From: SZUA-547 sp963669265
GTDB lineage: Bacteria; Pseudomonadota; Alphaproteobacteria; Rhodobacterales; Rhodobacteraceae
NCBI GenBank assembly: GCA_963669265.1
Contig: OY769916.1
Location: 1,550,001 to 1,614,000, forward strand
DNA length: 64,000 nucleotides
Direction: 5' to 3'
Shown: piece after piece, positions 28,859 through 36,678 of the stretch
Layout of the letters: each line of letters begins with the position of its first letter
How positions within the stretch are numbered: position 1 is the stretch's first letter
Position numbers and translations under genes: made by a program
The notes under the pieces: model-generated
What the model was told of the DNA's origin: nothing
The model's input: the letters and a program-made list of their open reading frames with translations, nothing else
Databases searched by the model: none

Positions 28859-29548
28859 TTGACCAAAATAGTCATCGTCACGGGCGCGGCCAGCGGGTTG
28901 GGACGCGCGCTGGTCTTCGCGCTGAAAGACGTCGGTTATCAACCGATCCCCACCGGGCGTGACGGCGACAGGATCGCCGATCTGGCCGACGAACTGGGCG
29001 TGCCGGGCTACGAATTGGACGTCTCCGACCCCACCGCGATCCAGAATGTGTCCGCCCAGATCATCGCCGAGCAAGGCCCGATCCATGGCCTGGTCAACAA
29101 TGCGGGGATCTGGCTGGAAGGCGATTTCGAAACGTATGCGCCCGAGCAGATCCACGCCGTCATCAACACCAACACCTCCGGCACGCTGCTGATGACCCAT
29201 GCCATCCTGCCCGGCATGCTCGATCGTGGCGAAGGCGCGGTGATCAACGTGGTCTCGACCGGCGCGCTCTACTGCCGGAAGCTGATCAGCGTCTACGCCG
29301 CCAGCAAATGGGCGATCCGGGGCTTCACCGGCTGCATGGAGGTCGAATGCGCGCCGAAAGGCGTCCGCGTCATGGGGTTCTATCCGGGCAAGATCGCCTC
29401 GAACATGTACCGGACGGCGGGGATCGACCGGGATCTGGACGTGGCGATGACGCCGGAGCAGGGCGCAAATATGGTTGTCGCTATGCTGCGCGACGAGGGC
29501 ATGGTCTGGTCGCAGGTCTCCGGCCGGTCGATCAACGACTATACCTGA
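28859..29548 (+). CDS. Short-chain dehydrogenase/reductase
   Basis: The 229-residue classical SDR has the cofactor motif TGAASGLG (residues 8-15), NNAG near residue 80 and the active-site YAASK near residue 147, with a Ser in VVSTGAL upstream. It is an NAD(P)-dependent oxidoreductase of unknown substrate. The start is a TTG at 28859 behind AGGGGGC, 12 nt after the amidotransferase stop, so it ends the apparent four-gene run that starts with the ferredoxin. Confidence 0.9.
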   Translation: MTKIVIVTGAASGLGRALVFALKDVGYQPIPTGRDGDRIADLADELGVPGYELDVSDPTAIQNVSAQIIAEQGPIHGLVNNAGIWLEGDFETYAPEQIHAVINTNTSGTLLMTHAILPGMLDRGEGAVINVVSTGALYCRKLISVYAASKWAIRGFTGCMEVECAPKGVRVMGFYPGKIASNMYRTAGIDRDLDVAMTPEQGANMVVAMLRDEGMVWSQVSGRSINDYT

Positions 29549-29566
29549 GCACGCAAATACGGGGCT

Positions 29567-30781
29567 TTACCGGACCGCCTCGACCGGCGCTGAATCTTCC
29601 TGCGCAGCCCATTTGGACAGGAGCAGTGCAACGACGCCCGCCGCAAAGAACGCAGCGGCGAGATAGGTGATCGTCCCGTCGTAGAATACGCCGAAGGCGA
29701 CGGCGAAGAGGGCCGCGACAAGGCTGGATCCGGAGGCGATCAGCGCCGCGCCAAGGCCGGCGACCTGCGCGAGTGGGCGCATCGCCATGGCGTTCAGATT
29801 TCCGAACAGCACGCCGATGGCGAAAAAGCCGGCGAAACCCAGAACCATAAAGACGGCCAGGGGCGGGCGCCCCGCCCAGATCGCCGACGCGCCGAGCATC
29901 AGCGCGCCGATCGCGGCCATCTGGACAAAGGCGACGCGCGCCATCGTATCCATTCCTACGCGCTGCACGAGTTTCGCATTGAGATAGGCCGCCAGTCCGA
30001 TCGCGGCGGCGAGCGCGGCGAAATAGACAGGAAACGACTTCTCGATCCCATAGACGTCGAAAAACAGGTCGGCCGCCGTGCTGAGATAGAGAAGCTGCGC
30101 GCCGAACACGAAGCCCGTCGCGACGATCAGCAGCGAGACGCGGCGGCGCGCCAGAATCCGGCCGCCATTGCGGACCAGATACCTGGGCCGAAAGGGAATG
30201 CGCCGATCGGCAGGCAGCGTCTCCGGCTGGCGCGCGGCGAGCCAGAGGGCGAGGATCGCCGCCATGGCGAGGTAGACGACAAACACGGCCCGCCAGCCGC
30301 CGAGCGCGATCACCCCTTGGCCAAGCGCCGGGGCGATCATGGGCACGAGGATGAAGATCGCGAACATCACAGACAGGACGCGCGCCATCGCGTCGCCCTC
30401 GAACTGATCCCGGATCATGGCGCGCGTTGCGATCTTGGGCCCGGCGACGCCGACGCCCTGCAGGATCCGGCCGAGAACAAGCTGCTCCATCGATCCAGCG
30501 CTGAGGGCGATCAGCGCCCCGATGGCATAGATAATCAGCCCGAGGAACAGCGCGCCCCTGCGCCCGATCGCGTCTGAAAGAGGCCCCAGAAGCAACTCGC
30601 CAAACGCCATGCCTAAGATGAAGAGCGCGACGACATGCTGCGTCGAAAGCGGCGGAGATGTGGGCAATTCCGCCTCAATCAGCCGCAAACCGGGCAACAG
30701 CGCGTCAATGCTGATCGCCGTTAACGAGGTCAGCAGGGCGTAAAGGGCGATTTGCCCGCGCTGAAAGGCGACCGGTGTCAT
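29567..30781 (-). CDS. Bcr/CflA-family multidrug efflux MFS transporter
   Basis: The 404-residue protein matches the Bcr/CflA drug-efflux subgroup: LTAISIDALLPGLRLIEAELP at the start, GMAFGELLLGPLSDAIGRRGALF (motif A) at about residues 57-79 and VLGRILQGVGVAGPKIATRAMIRD (motif B/C area) near residue 102. It should export drugs or metabolites by proton antiport in the inner membrane. It converges with the SDR gene and is divergent from the monooxygenase. Confidence 0.9.
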   Translation of the reverse strand: MTPVAFQRGQIALYALLTSLTAISIDALLPGLRLIEAELPTSPPLSTQHVVALFILGMAFGELLLGPLSDAIGRRGALFLGLIIYAIGALIALSAGSMEQLVLGRILQGVGVAGPKIATRAMIRDQFEGDAMARVLSVMFAIFILVPMIAPALGQGVIALGGWRAVFVVYLAMAAILALWLAARQPETLPADRRIPFRPRYLVRNGGRILARRRVSLLIVATGFVFGAQLLYLSTAADLFFDVYGIEKSFPVYFAALAAAIGLAAYLNAKLVQRVGMDTMARVAFVQMAAIGALMLGASAIWAGRPPLAVFMVLGFAGFFAIGVLFGNLNAMAMRPLAQVAGLGAALIASGSSLVAALFAVAFGVFYDGTITYLAAAFFAAGVVALLLSKWAAQEDSAPVEAVR

Positions 30782-30925
30782 GATTGCTCGATTGCAGCTT
30801 AGTAAATCTCGTACCTAGCCGCGTGAGAGGCGAAACTGAAGCGCCATCTTGTCGGATGGCGAACCCCGCCGCCTCGACGACATGCGCTTTTCAATCAGCG
30901 GTGGTTGGGTCATTAGACTGGACCC

Positions 30926-32137
30926 ATGTCGCGCAAACTGAACATCGCAATCGCAGGCGGCGGCGTCGCCGGTCTCGCCTCCGCCGCGTATCTCGCACGC
31001 GCCGGGCATCGCGTGGCGGTGTTCGACAAAGCCCCCGCCCCGCGCCCCGTCGGCTCTGGCCTGATGCTGCAACCGGTCGGCCAGGCCGTGCTGGAGGAGT
31101 TGTGTGTTCTGGCGCCCGCGCTCGCCTCAGGCCGGCGGATCGACGCCATGCTGGGCCGGCTCGCGCCCGCTGGTCGAACGGTGCTGGACGTGTCCTACGA
31201 CCCCCGCCCCGTCGCGGCAGGCGAACGCCGCTTCGGCCTCGCCATTCACCGCGCCAGCCTCTATGACGCGCTGCGCCAAGCGGCGAAGGAAGCCGGCGCC
31301 GCGCTGGTGATGGGGCGGGAGGTGATCTCCGCCGAAGCAGGCCAAGGCGGCCGTCGCCTGTTCTTTCAGAGCGGGGCTGCCGAGGGACCGTTCGATCTGG
31401 TCGTCGATGCGCTTGGCCAGCGCTCGGCGTTGATCGACGATCCGGCCGACGCCCTTCCCTTCGGCGCGCTTTGGGCGACGCTGGACTGGCCCGCCGATTC
31501 TGTCGCCGCCGGCTTTAGAGAAGGTCTGTTGGAGCAACGCTATCTCGCGGCCAGCAAGATGACCGGCGTGATGCCGACCGGAACCCTGCCCGGCGAGACT
31601 TCGGAAAAGGTCACATACTTTTGGAGTCTAAACGCTGACGGATTCGCGGCGTGGCCGGATCGCGATCTGGACGCATGGCGGGACGAGGCGCGCGCGCTCT
31701 GGCCGGAGACGGCGATCTTTCTCGATCAGATCACCGACAAGTCGCAGCTCATTCCCGCCCGCTATCGCCACCGCACGCTGAAACGCCCCGCCGAGCCCGG
31801 CCTGATCCATATTGGCGACGCCTGGCACGCGACTTCGCCGCAGCTGGGGCAAGGGGCGAATATGGCGCTGCTGGACGCGCGGGCGCTGGCCGGAGCGCTG
31901 GCGGCGCAGGACGATCTGAACGAGGCCCTCGCCGACTTCCTGAAACGTCGCCGCCGCCATGTCGCGGTCTATCAGGCGATCAGCCGGTTTTTCACGCCCT
32001 TCTATCAGTCGAACGATCCGGTGCGCCCCCTGATCCGCGACTGGATCACCGCGCCGCTCATTCGCTTTCCCTTCCTGCGCGGAACCTTCGCGAGACTCGC
32101 CTGCGGCGACCTGGTGGCGCCGGATCGGGCGTCGTGA
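30926..32137 (+). CDS. FAD-dependent aromatic-ring-type monooxygenase
   Basis: The 403-residue protein has the FAD-binding GxGxxG variant IAGGGVAGLASAAYLARAG at residues 7-25 and the second FAD motif GDAWHATSPQLGQGANMALLDA near residue 292. It belongs to the PHBH/UbiH-like group A flavoprotein monooxygenases, which hydroxylate aromatics using NAD(P)H and oxygen. The substrate is not deducible; no ubiquinone or catabolic genes flank it. The divergent drug exporter could share regulation across the 144-nt spacer. Confidence 0.87.
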   Translation: MSRKLNIAIAGGGVAGLASAAYLARAGHRVAVFDKAPAPRPVGSGLMLQPVGQAVLEELCVLAPALASGRRIDAMLGRLAPAGRTVLDVSYDPRPVAAGERRFGLAIHRASLYDALRQAAKEAGAALVMGREVISAEAGQGGRRLFFQSGAAEGPFDLVVDALGQRSALIDDPADALPFGALWATLDWPADSVAAGFREGLLEQRYLAASKMTGVMPTGTLPGETSEKVTYFWSLNADGFAAWPDRDLDAWRDEARALWPETAIFLDQITDKSQLIPARYRHRTLKRPAEPGLIHIGDAWHATSPQLGQGANMALLDARALAGALAAQDDLNEALADFLKRRRRHVAVYQAISRFFTPFYQSNDPVRPLIRDWITAPLIRFPFLRGTFARLACGDLVAPDRAS

Positions 32138-32149
32138 GAACGCAAAGCC

Positions 32150-33199
32150 TCAGCGCGCCTTGCGCCAACTTGCGGGCGACCGCCCGGTCAGCTTCTTGAA
32201 CGCCCGGCTGAACGCCGCCTCGGACCCGAAGCCCACTTTCTCCGCGACCGATGCGATCTTGTCATTGCCGTCGGCCAGCAGCCTCGCCGCCAGTTGCATG
32301 CGCCAGAGCGCGAGATACCGCATGGGCGTCTCGCCCACGCAATCAGAAAACCGGGTCGCCAGAACCGAGCGCGAGGCGCCGGTGCGCTTCGCCAACGCCT
32401 CCAGCGTCCAACCGGCGCCGGGATCCGCATGCAAATGGGCTAACGCGCGACCGACGATCGGATCGCGCAAACCGGTCAGCCAACTGGGCTGATCAGCCGA
32501 CATGGTCTCGAAATGGCGGCGCAGTAGCTCAATGAACATCAATTCGCTCAGGCCTAGCCGAATACTTTCCCCGCCGATGCGGTCCGTGGTCGCCTCCGCA
32601 ATGGTCAGGTCAATCAGCCGATCCAGCAAATTGGCCTGTTTGGGATTGGGACGGCGCACGTGGAGCAGCCTGGGAAGCGCCGCGAACAGCGGGTTATAAG
32701 GACTCAAATCACATCCCAGAAACCCGCAGATGAACTTCGCTTTAGGCGATCGACCGCCGCCCTCCGGGATCACGAAGGGAAGCTCTCCCTTCGCCAAAGC
32801 GCGAAAGAACCCAAGCGTTTCTTCGTGATTGAGCTCCGGTTCGACATCCGCCTCGCTCATCATCAGATAGGGGTCGGCATGAGGGAACACGAGGACGTCG
32901 CCCGCGACGAACTCCACCATGTCCGATCCCGGAATACCGGCCAACCCACGCCCTTCGACCGCGATGTGGTACGAGACGACATGCCGGGACCGCGGCAGAA
33001 TGATATCGGCGAATTCTTCCGCCGCGGGCACGTCCACGCACCATGGCGACGTCGCGTCAATCAAAAAGAACTGGGCGCCCTGCAGCTTGACCGTGCGCAG
33101 GACGTCGGAAATCGGATCAACTCCGCCAGCCTGCCCCGCCGACAGAGTTTCGGACAGTGGATCAACTTTCTCGGACGGTGGATCATGGGGCGTCGCCAT
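32150..33199 (-). CDS. AraC-family transcriptional regulator with cupin-type sensor domain
   Basis: The 349-residue protein has an N-terminal AraC_binding/cupin_6 domain (about residues 30-215, with SRHVVSYHIAVEGRG) and a C-terminal double helix-turn-helix (about 245-345, WTLEALAKRTGASRSVLATRF and SVAEKVGFGSEAAFSRAFKK). The first 35 residues hold a repeated DPxSE/D heptad (HDPPSEK, VDPLSET, VDPISDV) absent from typical members. It is divergent from a methyltransferase across 70 nt and probably controls it and itself. Confidence 0.88.
   Translation of the reverse strand: MATPHDPPSEKVDPLSETLSAGQAGGVDPISDVLRTVKLQGAQFFLIDATSPWCVDVPAAEEFADIILPRSRHVVSYHIAVEGRGLAGIPGSDMVEFVAGDVLVFPHADPYLMMSEADVEPELNHEETLGFFRALAKGELPFVIPEGGGRSPKAKFICGFLGCDLSPYNPLFAALPRLLHVRRPNPKQANLLDRLIDLTIAEATTDRIGGESIRLGLSELMFIELLRRHFETMSADQPSWLTGLRDPIVGRALAHLHADPGAGWTLEALAKRTGASRSVLATRFSDCVGETPMRYLALWRMQLAARLLADGNDKIASVAEKVGFGSEAAFSRAFKKLTGRSPASWRKAR
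33105..33186. repeat. Three imperfect direct repeats at the start of the araC-type gene
   Basis: Units beginning TCGGA and ending GGATCA start at 33105, 33150 and 33171. The last two match TCGGACrGTGGATCA and are 21 nt apart, the first lies 45 nt away. Spacings are multiples of three, so the DNA repeats are also peptide repeats (DPxSE/D) in the AraC-type protein. They could be a coding duplication, operator half-sites, or both. Confidence 0.55.
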
Positions 33200-33269
33200 C
33201 GTCGTCTCCTATACTTTACAGACCGCACTCTCGCACAGATTGTACGCGCTCAGTTGGGGAAACAGAGCC

Positions 33270-34064
33270 ATGAACGCAGTCGCGCCTGAAACGCCGCCCG
33301 CCGAGGTCTACGACCAGAAATTTGTTCCAGCGCTGTTCCGGCAATGGGGACCGATCGTCGCCGGGATCGCTGGCGTGGAGGACGGAATGCGGGTTCTGGA
33401 CGTCGGTTGCGGCACCGGCGCTCTGACTGTAGCCGTCGCCGACTTGGTCGGCGCAGCCGGCGCCGTTGCTGGACTGGATGCGAACCCGGAGATGCTCGCC
33501 GTTGCGCAATCCAAACCGCAAGACATCGCGTGGCGACAGGGTGCTGCGGAAGAGCTTCCCTATGATGACGACAGTTTCGATGCGGTCGTCAGCCAGTTCG
33601 CCTTCATGTTCTTCGAGGACCGCCCGAAAGCCCTGACCGAAATGCTGCGCGTGGCGAGGCCCGGCGCGACGATCGCGGTCGCCGTCTGCGACGACGTGGA
33701 GCGCTCGCCGGGTTACGCCGCCTTCGCGGCGCTGCTGGATCAGCTATTCGGCCGCGAGATCGGCGACGCGTTTCGGGCGCCTTTTGTTTTAGGCGACCCT
33801 GAGCGATTGAAATCCATCGCCAGACGCGCGGGCCTCGACGCCAAGGTGGAGCGGCGCCACGGTCTGGTCCGTTTCACGTCGATAGAAGAACTGGTGTCGA
33901 CGGAGCGCGCCTGCGCGTGGACGCTGGGCGGTATTTTGAACGGCCGTCAGTTTGAAGAGCTGCAACATGCGTCGCAGAGCGCACTGGCGCCGTTCACGGA
34001 TCAGACCGGCGCGATCGCCTTTGACATGCCGTCGCTGATCTTGACGTTCACAAAGCCGGGCTGA
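33270..34064 (+). CDS. Class I SAM-dependent methyltransferase
   Basis: The 264-residue protein has the SAM-binding motif VLDVGCGTGAL near residue 42, the acidic post-II GLDANPEM and the motif around SFDAVVSQFAFMFFEDRP near residue 100, all typical of Methyltransf_11/UbiE-like enzymes. The acceptor is unknown. The open frame extends far upstream on paper, but the ATG at 33270 behind TTGGGGAAA gives the expected start. The divergent AraC-type regulator is its likely controller. Confidence 0.88.
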   Translation: MNAVAPETPPAEVYDQKFVPALFRQWGPIVAGIAGVEDGMRVLDVGCGTGALTVAVADLVGAAGAVAGLDANPEMLAVAQSKPQDIAWRQGAAEELPYDDDSFDAVVSQFAFMFFEDRPKALTEMLRVARPGATIAVAVCDDVERSPGYAAFAALLDQLFGREIGDAFRAPFVLGDPERLKSIARRAGLDAKVERRHGLVRFTSIEELVSTERACAWTLGGILNGRQFEELQHASQSALAPFTDQTGAIAFDMPSLILTFTKPG

Positions 34065-34145
34065 CCCGAGCGCAACCGCCGGATCCGGCCCTCGAACGCG
34101 GCGGCGCGTGCGCCGTCGGCGGCCGCGAGTCAATTACAGCTCAAC

Positions 34146-34174
34146 TTGCAATTTTCGCGCTAAACATGTAGCAT
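34146..34174 (+). promoter_or_regulatory. Possible promoter of the envelope protein gene at 34250
   Basis: TTGCAA (34146-34151) and TAGCAT (34169-34174) are 17 nt apart in a locally AT-rich stretch and about 75 nt before the ATG. Each hexamer matches the consensus at four of six positions. Support is moderate at best. Confidence 0.35.
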
Positions 34175-34249
34175 TATGGGTAAATCTCTTTCTGGGCGAC
34201 TACGTTTCCGGGGTGGCGGCATACCGTAGTGGTTTCTTCGGAAAGGCTC

Positions 34250-35845
34250 ATGATGTCGACTAGTGGACTCTTCAACCTGCCAGTTCTGGCGGCGATCGCA
34301 TTGTCCCTTCTCATTGGGTTGCAGCCTCACTCGGCCCGCAGCGCGGACGCAGAGCCGCTGAAGGTCGAGGTGAAGCCGCTCGAACGACAGGCGGCGGTGG
34401 GCGACACCGTCCGCTACGAGGTCATGCTCAAAAGCGCGCGCGGCGCATTGGCGAAGGCGACCAAACCGATGAACCTGTCGGTGACGTTCACGTCTCAGGA
34501 CGGTCGCCGACAACAGGCGACGATCACCGTCCCCGCAGGCCAATCCAAGGCGGTGTCTTCGTTTCGGATTCAGGCGCCGGGCCTGACCTCGATCAAGACC
34601 TCGCATCCGGAGTTGCTGGATGGCGAGGGCGCTATCATCGGCGTGATGGACCGACAGTCCCGGTCAAACGAGGCGAGCCGCGACGCGCGCCAACGCCAGA
34701 GTTTTTCCACCGGTTCGCGCGGCCTGGCCTTGGCGGAGACACAGGCGCCGCCCCCACCCGCGCAACCCGATCCGGCGCCGGCCGCACCACCAGACCCGGC
34801 CCCGGACCCGGCAGTTATGTTGGACAGTCTGAACTCCGCATCTGTTCGGGGGGGCCTCGGGTTGGGCGCTGAGCCGCCGCCGGAGCCCGAGGCCGTTATC
34901 ATCATCGAAGACGACCCGGACGCCAGCAGCACAACCGCGTCCGCCAGTCAGGATCCCGACGACGTCGACGGCGCGATTTTTCTGTTCGCGCCCCAGCGCT
35001 CGATCCTCGCCGACGGGCAGGATTCGATCGAGATCGACCTCTACCTCAGAACCGGTCAGCCGGCGAGCTCCGACATCGTCGTCACGCTGAGCGCGACGCG
35101 CGGCGAGTTGGAGGACCGCATCGTCATCATCCGGCGGGGGGAGCCTGTCGCGTCGACCCGATGGAGATCCATTCGCGGCTCCACCGGGGACGGCACGGTC
35201 AGAATCGAGTCGGTTACGCCGCGGCTGGCCGCCGGCGATCCGGTGACCCGCGTGTTCGAGCCGCCGATCCACGCGCTGCTTCTACGGGCGGCCCCGCCAC
35301 ATATCACCCTGATGGAGAAGGGTGGCGTGATCGCCGAGCTGCGCGACACCGTCAATGACGTGGCGGTCGCAACGGACCGGGACCTGAAGCTGTCCCTGTC
35401 CATTCTGGAGGGCGCGGGCCAGATCAAACCCCTCGATCTCGTGTTCAAAAGCGGAGAGGCGACGGCGCGGGCCGAGTTCCGCCCGAAAAAATGGGGTCAA
35501 ACGATCGTGGCGGGGCAAATCCCCTCCCGGCCGTCAAAACAGGTTGAGATCCAAATCGGATTCGCCTTCATCGCCCTGACGGCGGCCCTGCTCGGCGGCA
35601 CCGCGGGCGGCGCCTTGTCCTGGATCACCAAGCGCTCGCGCTGGTGGCGCATCATCATCGGCACGATCACGGGAACGGCGCTGTTCTTCGGGTTCCTGTT
35701 TCTTGGCGTGGACGCGTTCCTGGATAATGTCGGCGATCTGGATATCCTCAATCCCTACTCGGTGTTCTTCGTCTCGATCCTGGGCGGCTGGGCCGGAACG
35801 GCCGTGCTGAGCCGTCTGCTGAAGCAGATCGGCGTCAACGCATAG
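34250..35845 (+). CDS. Envelope protein with beta-rich periplasmic part and C-terminal membrane helices, unknown function
   Basis: The 531-residue protein has a signal peptide (LPVLAAIALSLLIGLQPHSARS, cleaved near residue 32), a first beta-rich domain resembling bacterial Ig-like folds (about 33-130), a Pro/Ala/Asp linker (about 158-185), a second Ig-like pair (about 235-430) and three hydrophobic segments at the C-terminus (about 436-525). The Ig-like parts have the invasin/BIG feel (SILADGQDSIEIDLYLRTG). Most of the protein should sit in the periplasm, tethered by the C-terminus. No homologue is recognised. Start chosen at the first of two tandem ATGs because GGAAAGG lies 4 nt upstream. It is a single gene ending at a bidirectional terminator. 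Confidence 0.7.
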   Translation: MMSTSGLFNLPVLAAIALSLLIGLQPHSARSADAEPLKVEVKPLERQAAVGDTVRYEVMLKSARGALAKATKPMNLSVTFTSQDGRRQQATITVPAGQSKAVSSFRIQAPGLTSIKTSHPELLDGEGAIIGVMDRQSRSNEASRDARQRQSFSTGSRGLALAETQAPPPPAQPDPAPAAPPDPAPDPAVMLDSLNSASVRGGLGLGAEPPPEPEAVIIIEDDPDASSTTASASQDPDDVDGAIFLFAPQRSILADGQDSIEIDLYLRTGQPASSDIVVTLSATRGELEDRIVIIRRGEPVASTRWRSIRGSTGDGTVRIESVTPRLAAGDPVTRVFEPPIHALLLRAAPPHITLMEKGGVIAELRDTVNDVAVATDRDLKLSLSILEGAGQIKPLDLVFKSGEATARAEFRPKKWGQTIVAGQIPSRPSKQVEIQIGFAFIALTAALLGGTAGGALSWITKRSRWWRIIIGTITGTALFFGFLFLGVDAFLDNVGDLDILNPYSVFFVSILGGWAGTAVLSRLLKQIGVNA

Positions 35846-35869
35846 GCTGCGCCGCTGAGATTCGCCAAA

Positions 35870-35903
35870 GAGAAACCCCCGACGCACGCGCCGGGGGTTT
35901 CGC
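35870..35903. terminator. Bidirectional rho-independent terminator between the envelope gene and rplT
   Basis: AAACCCCCG (35873-35881) pairs with CGGGGGTTT (35892-35900) around a 10-nt loop. The A-rich left flank and the T-rich right side allow termination on both strands, serving the envelope gene (+) and rpmI-rplT (-). Confidence 0.75.
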
Positions 35904-35922
35904 ATCTTGATGATCGTGTTTT

Positions 35923-36285
35923 TTACGCCAGCGCGGCCTTGGCCTTGTCGACCACGGCGCCGAACGCCTCCGGCTCATGCACGGCCAGATCGGCGAGGAC
36001 CTTGCGGTCGACCTCGACGCCGGCCTTGTTGAGGCCGTTGATAAAGCGCGAATAGGTCAGATCGGCGTCATGCGCGCGGACCGCCGCGTTGATGCGCTGG
36101 ATCCAGAGCGCCCGGAAATTGCGCTTGCGGACCTTGCGGTCGCGTGTGGCGTATTCCTGCGCCTTGTCGACCGCCTGTTTGGCGACGCGATAGACGTTTT
36201 TCCGGCGGCCGTAATAGCCTTTTGCCTGGCTCAGAACTTTTTTGTGGCGAGCGCGCTGAGTGACGCCGCGTTTGACTCGTGACAT
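35923..36285 (-). CDS. rplT: 50S ribosomal protein L20
   Basis: L20 binds 23S rRNA early in large-subunit assembly and in many bacteria represses its own operon. The 120-residue basic protein begins MSRVKRGVTQRARHKKVLSQAKGY... in standard form, with the C-terminal RNA-binding part ending in VHEPEAFGAVVDKAK. It is 15 nt downstream of rpmI and shares its transcript. infC is not next to them. Confidence 0.98.
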   Translation of the reverse strand: MSRVKRGVTQRARHKKVLSQAKGYYGRRKNVYRVAKQAVDKAQEYATRDRKVRKRNFRALWIQRINAAVRAHDADLTYSRFINGLNKAGVEVDRKVLADLAVHEPEAFGAVVDKAKAALA

Positions 36286-36300
36286 TTGCGGGCCTCCTGA

Positions 36301-36498
36301 TCAGCCGTAGGGAAGGAATTTTTTGACGATTTTCGCATCCTGCGGCGACAGCGTGGTGGTGCCGCGCGCGTTCCGGATGAACTTTCTCGTCCGCTTGATC
36401 ATGCCGTGGCGCTTACCGGCCTGCGCGACCTTGATGTGGCCTTTCGCAGTGACCTTGAAGCGCTTTTTGGCGCCCGCCTTGGTCTTCATCTTGGGCAT
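36301..36498 (-). CDS. rpmI: 50S ribosomal protein L35
   Basis: The 65-residue protein starts MPKMKTKAGAKKRFKVTA and contains RKFIRNARGTTTLS, fully typical of L35. The frame opens four codons earlier at 36510, but GGAG ahead of the ATG at 36498 and the family length support the shorter form. It heads the rpmI-rplT operon, with a promoter at 36577-36605 and about 80 nt of leader. Confidence 0.97.
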   Translation of the reverse strand: MPKMKTKAGAKKRFKVTAKGHIKVAQAGKRHGMIKRTRKFIRNARGTTTLSPQDAKIVKKFLPYG

Positions 36499-36576
36499 TT
36501 CGGTCTCCATCAGTTCGAGAGTCGTTCTGACCCGCCTCGGCAGCCCTTTTCAGCCGGACGGATCGACAAGGCGCGC

Positions 36577-36605
36577 CTTATAGGCCCGGCCGCAGGCGAT
36601 AGCAA
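36577..36605 (-). promoter_or_regulatory. Probable promoter of rpmI-rplT
   Basis: On the minus strand TTGCTA (36605-36600) precedes TATAAG (36582-36577) with a 17-nt spacer. The predicted start leaves a leader of roughly 70 nt before rpmI. It shares the intergenic region with the divergent cysteine synthase fusion gene. Confidence 0.6.
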
Positions 36606-36678
36606 GAGTGCGCGGCGCGCGCGGAACCCCTATATTCCTCTCCATTGGCATTCAGGTCTCGCCGGGGAGGGGTAGGAA

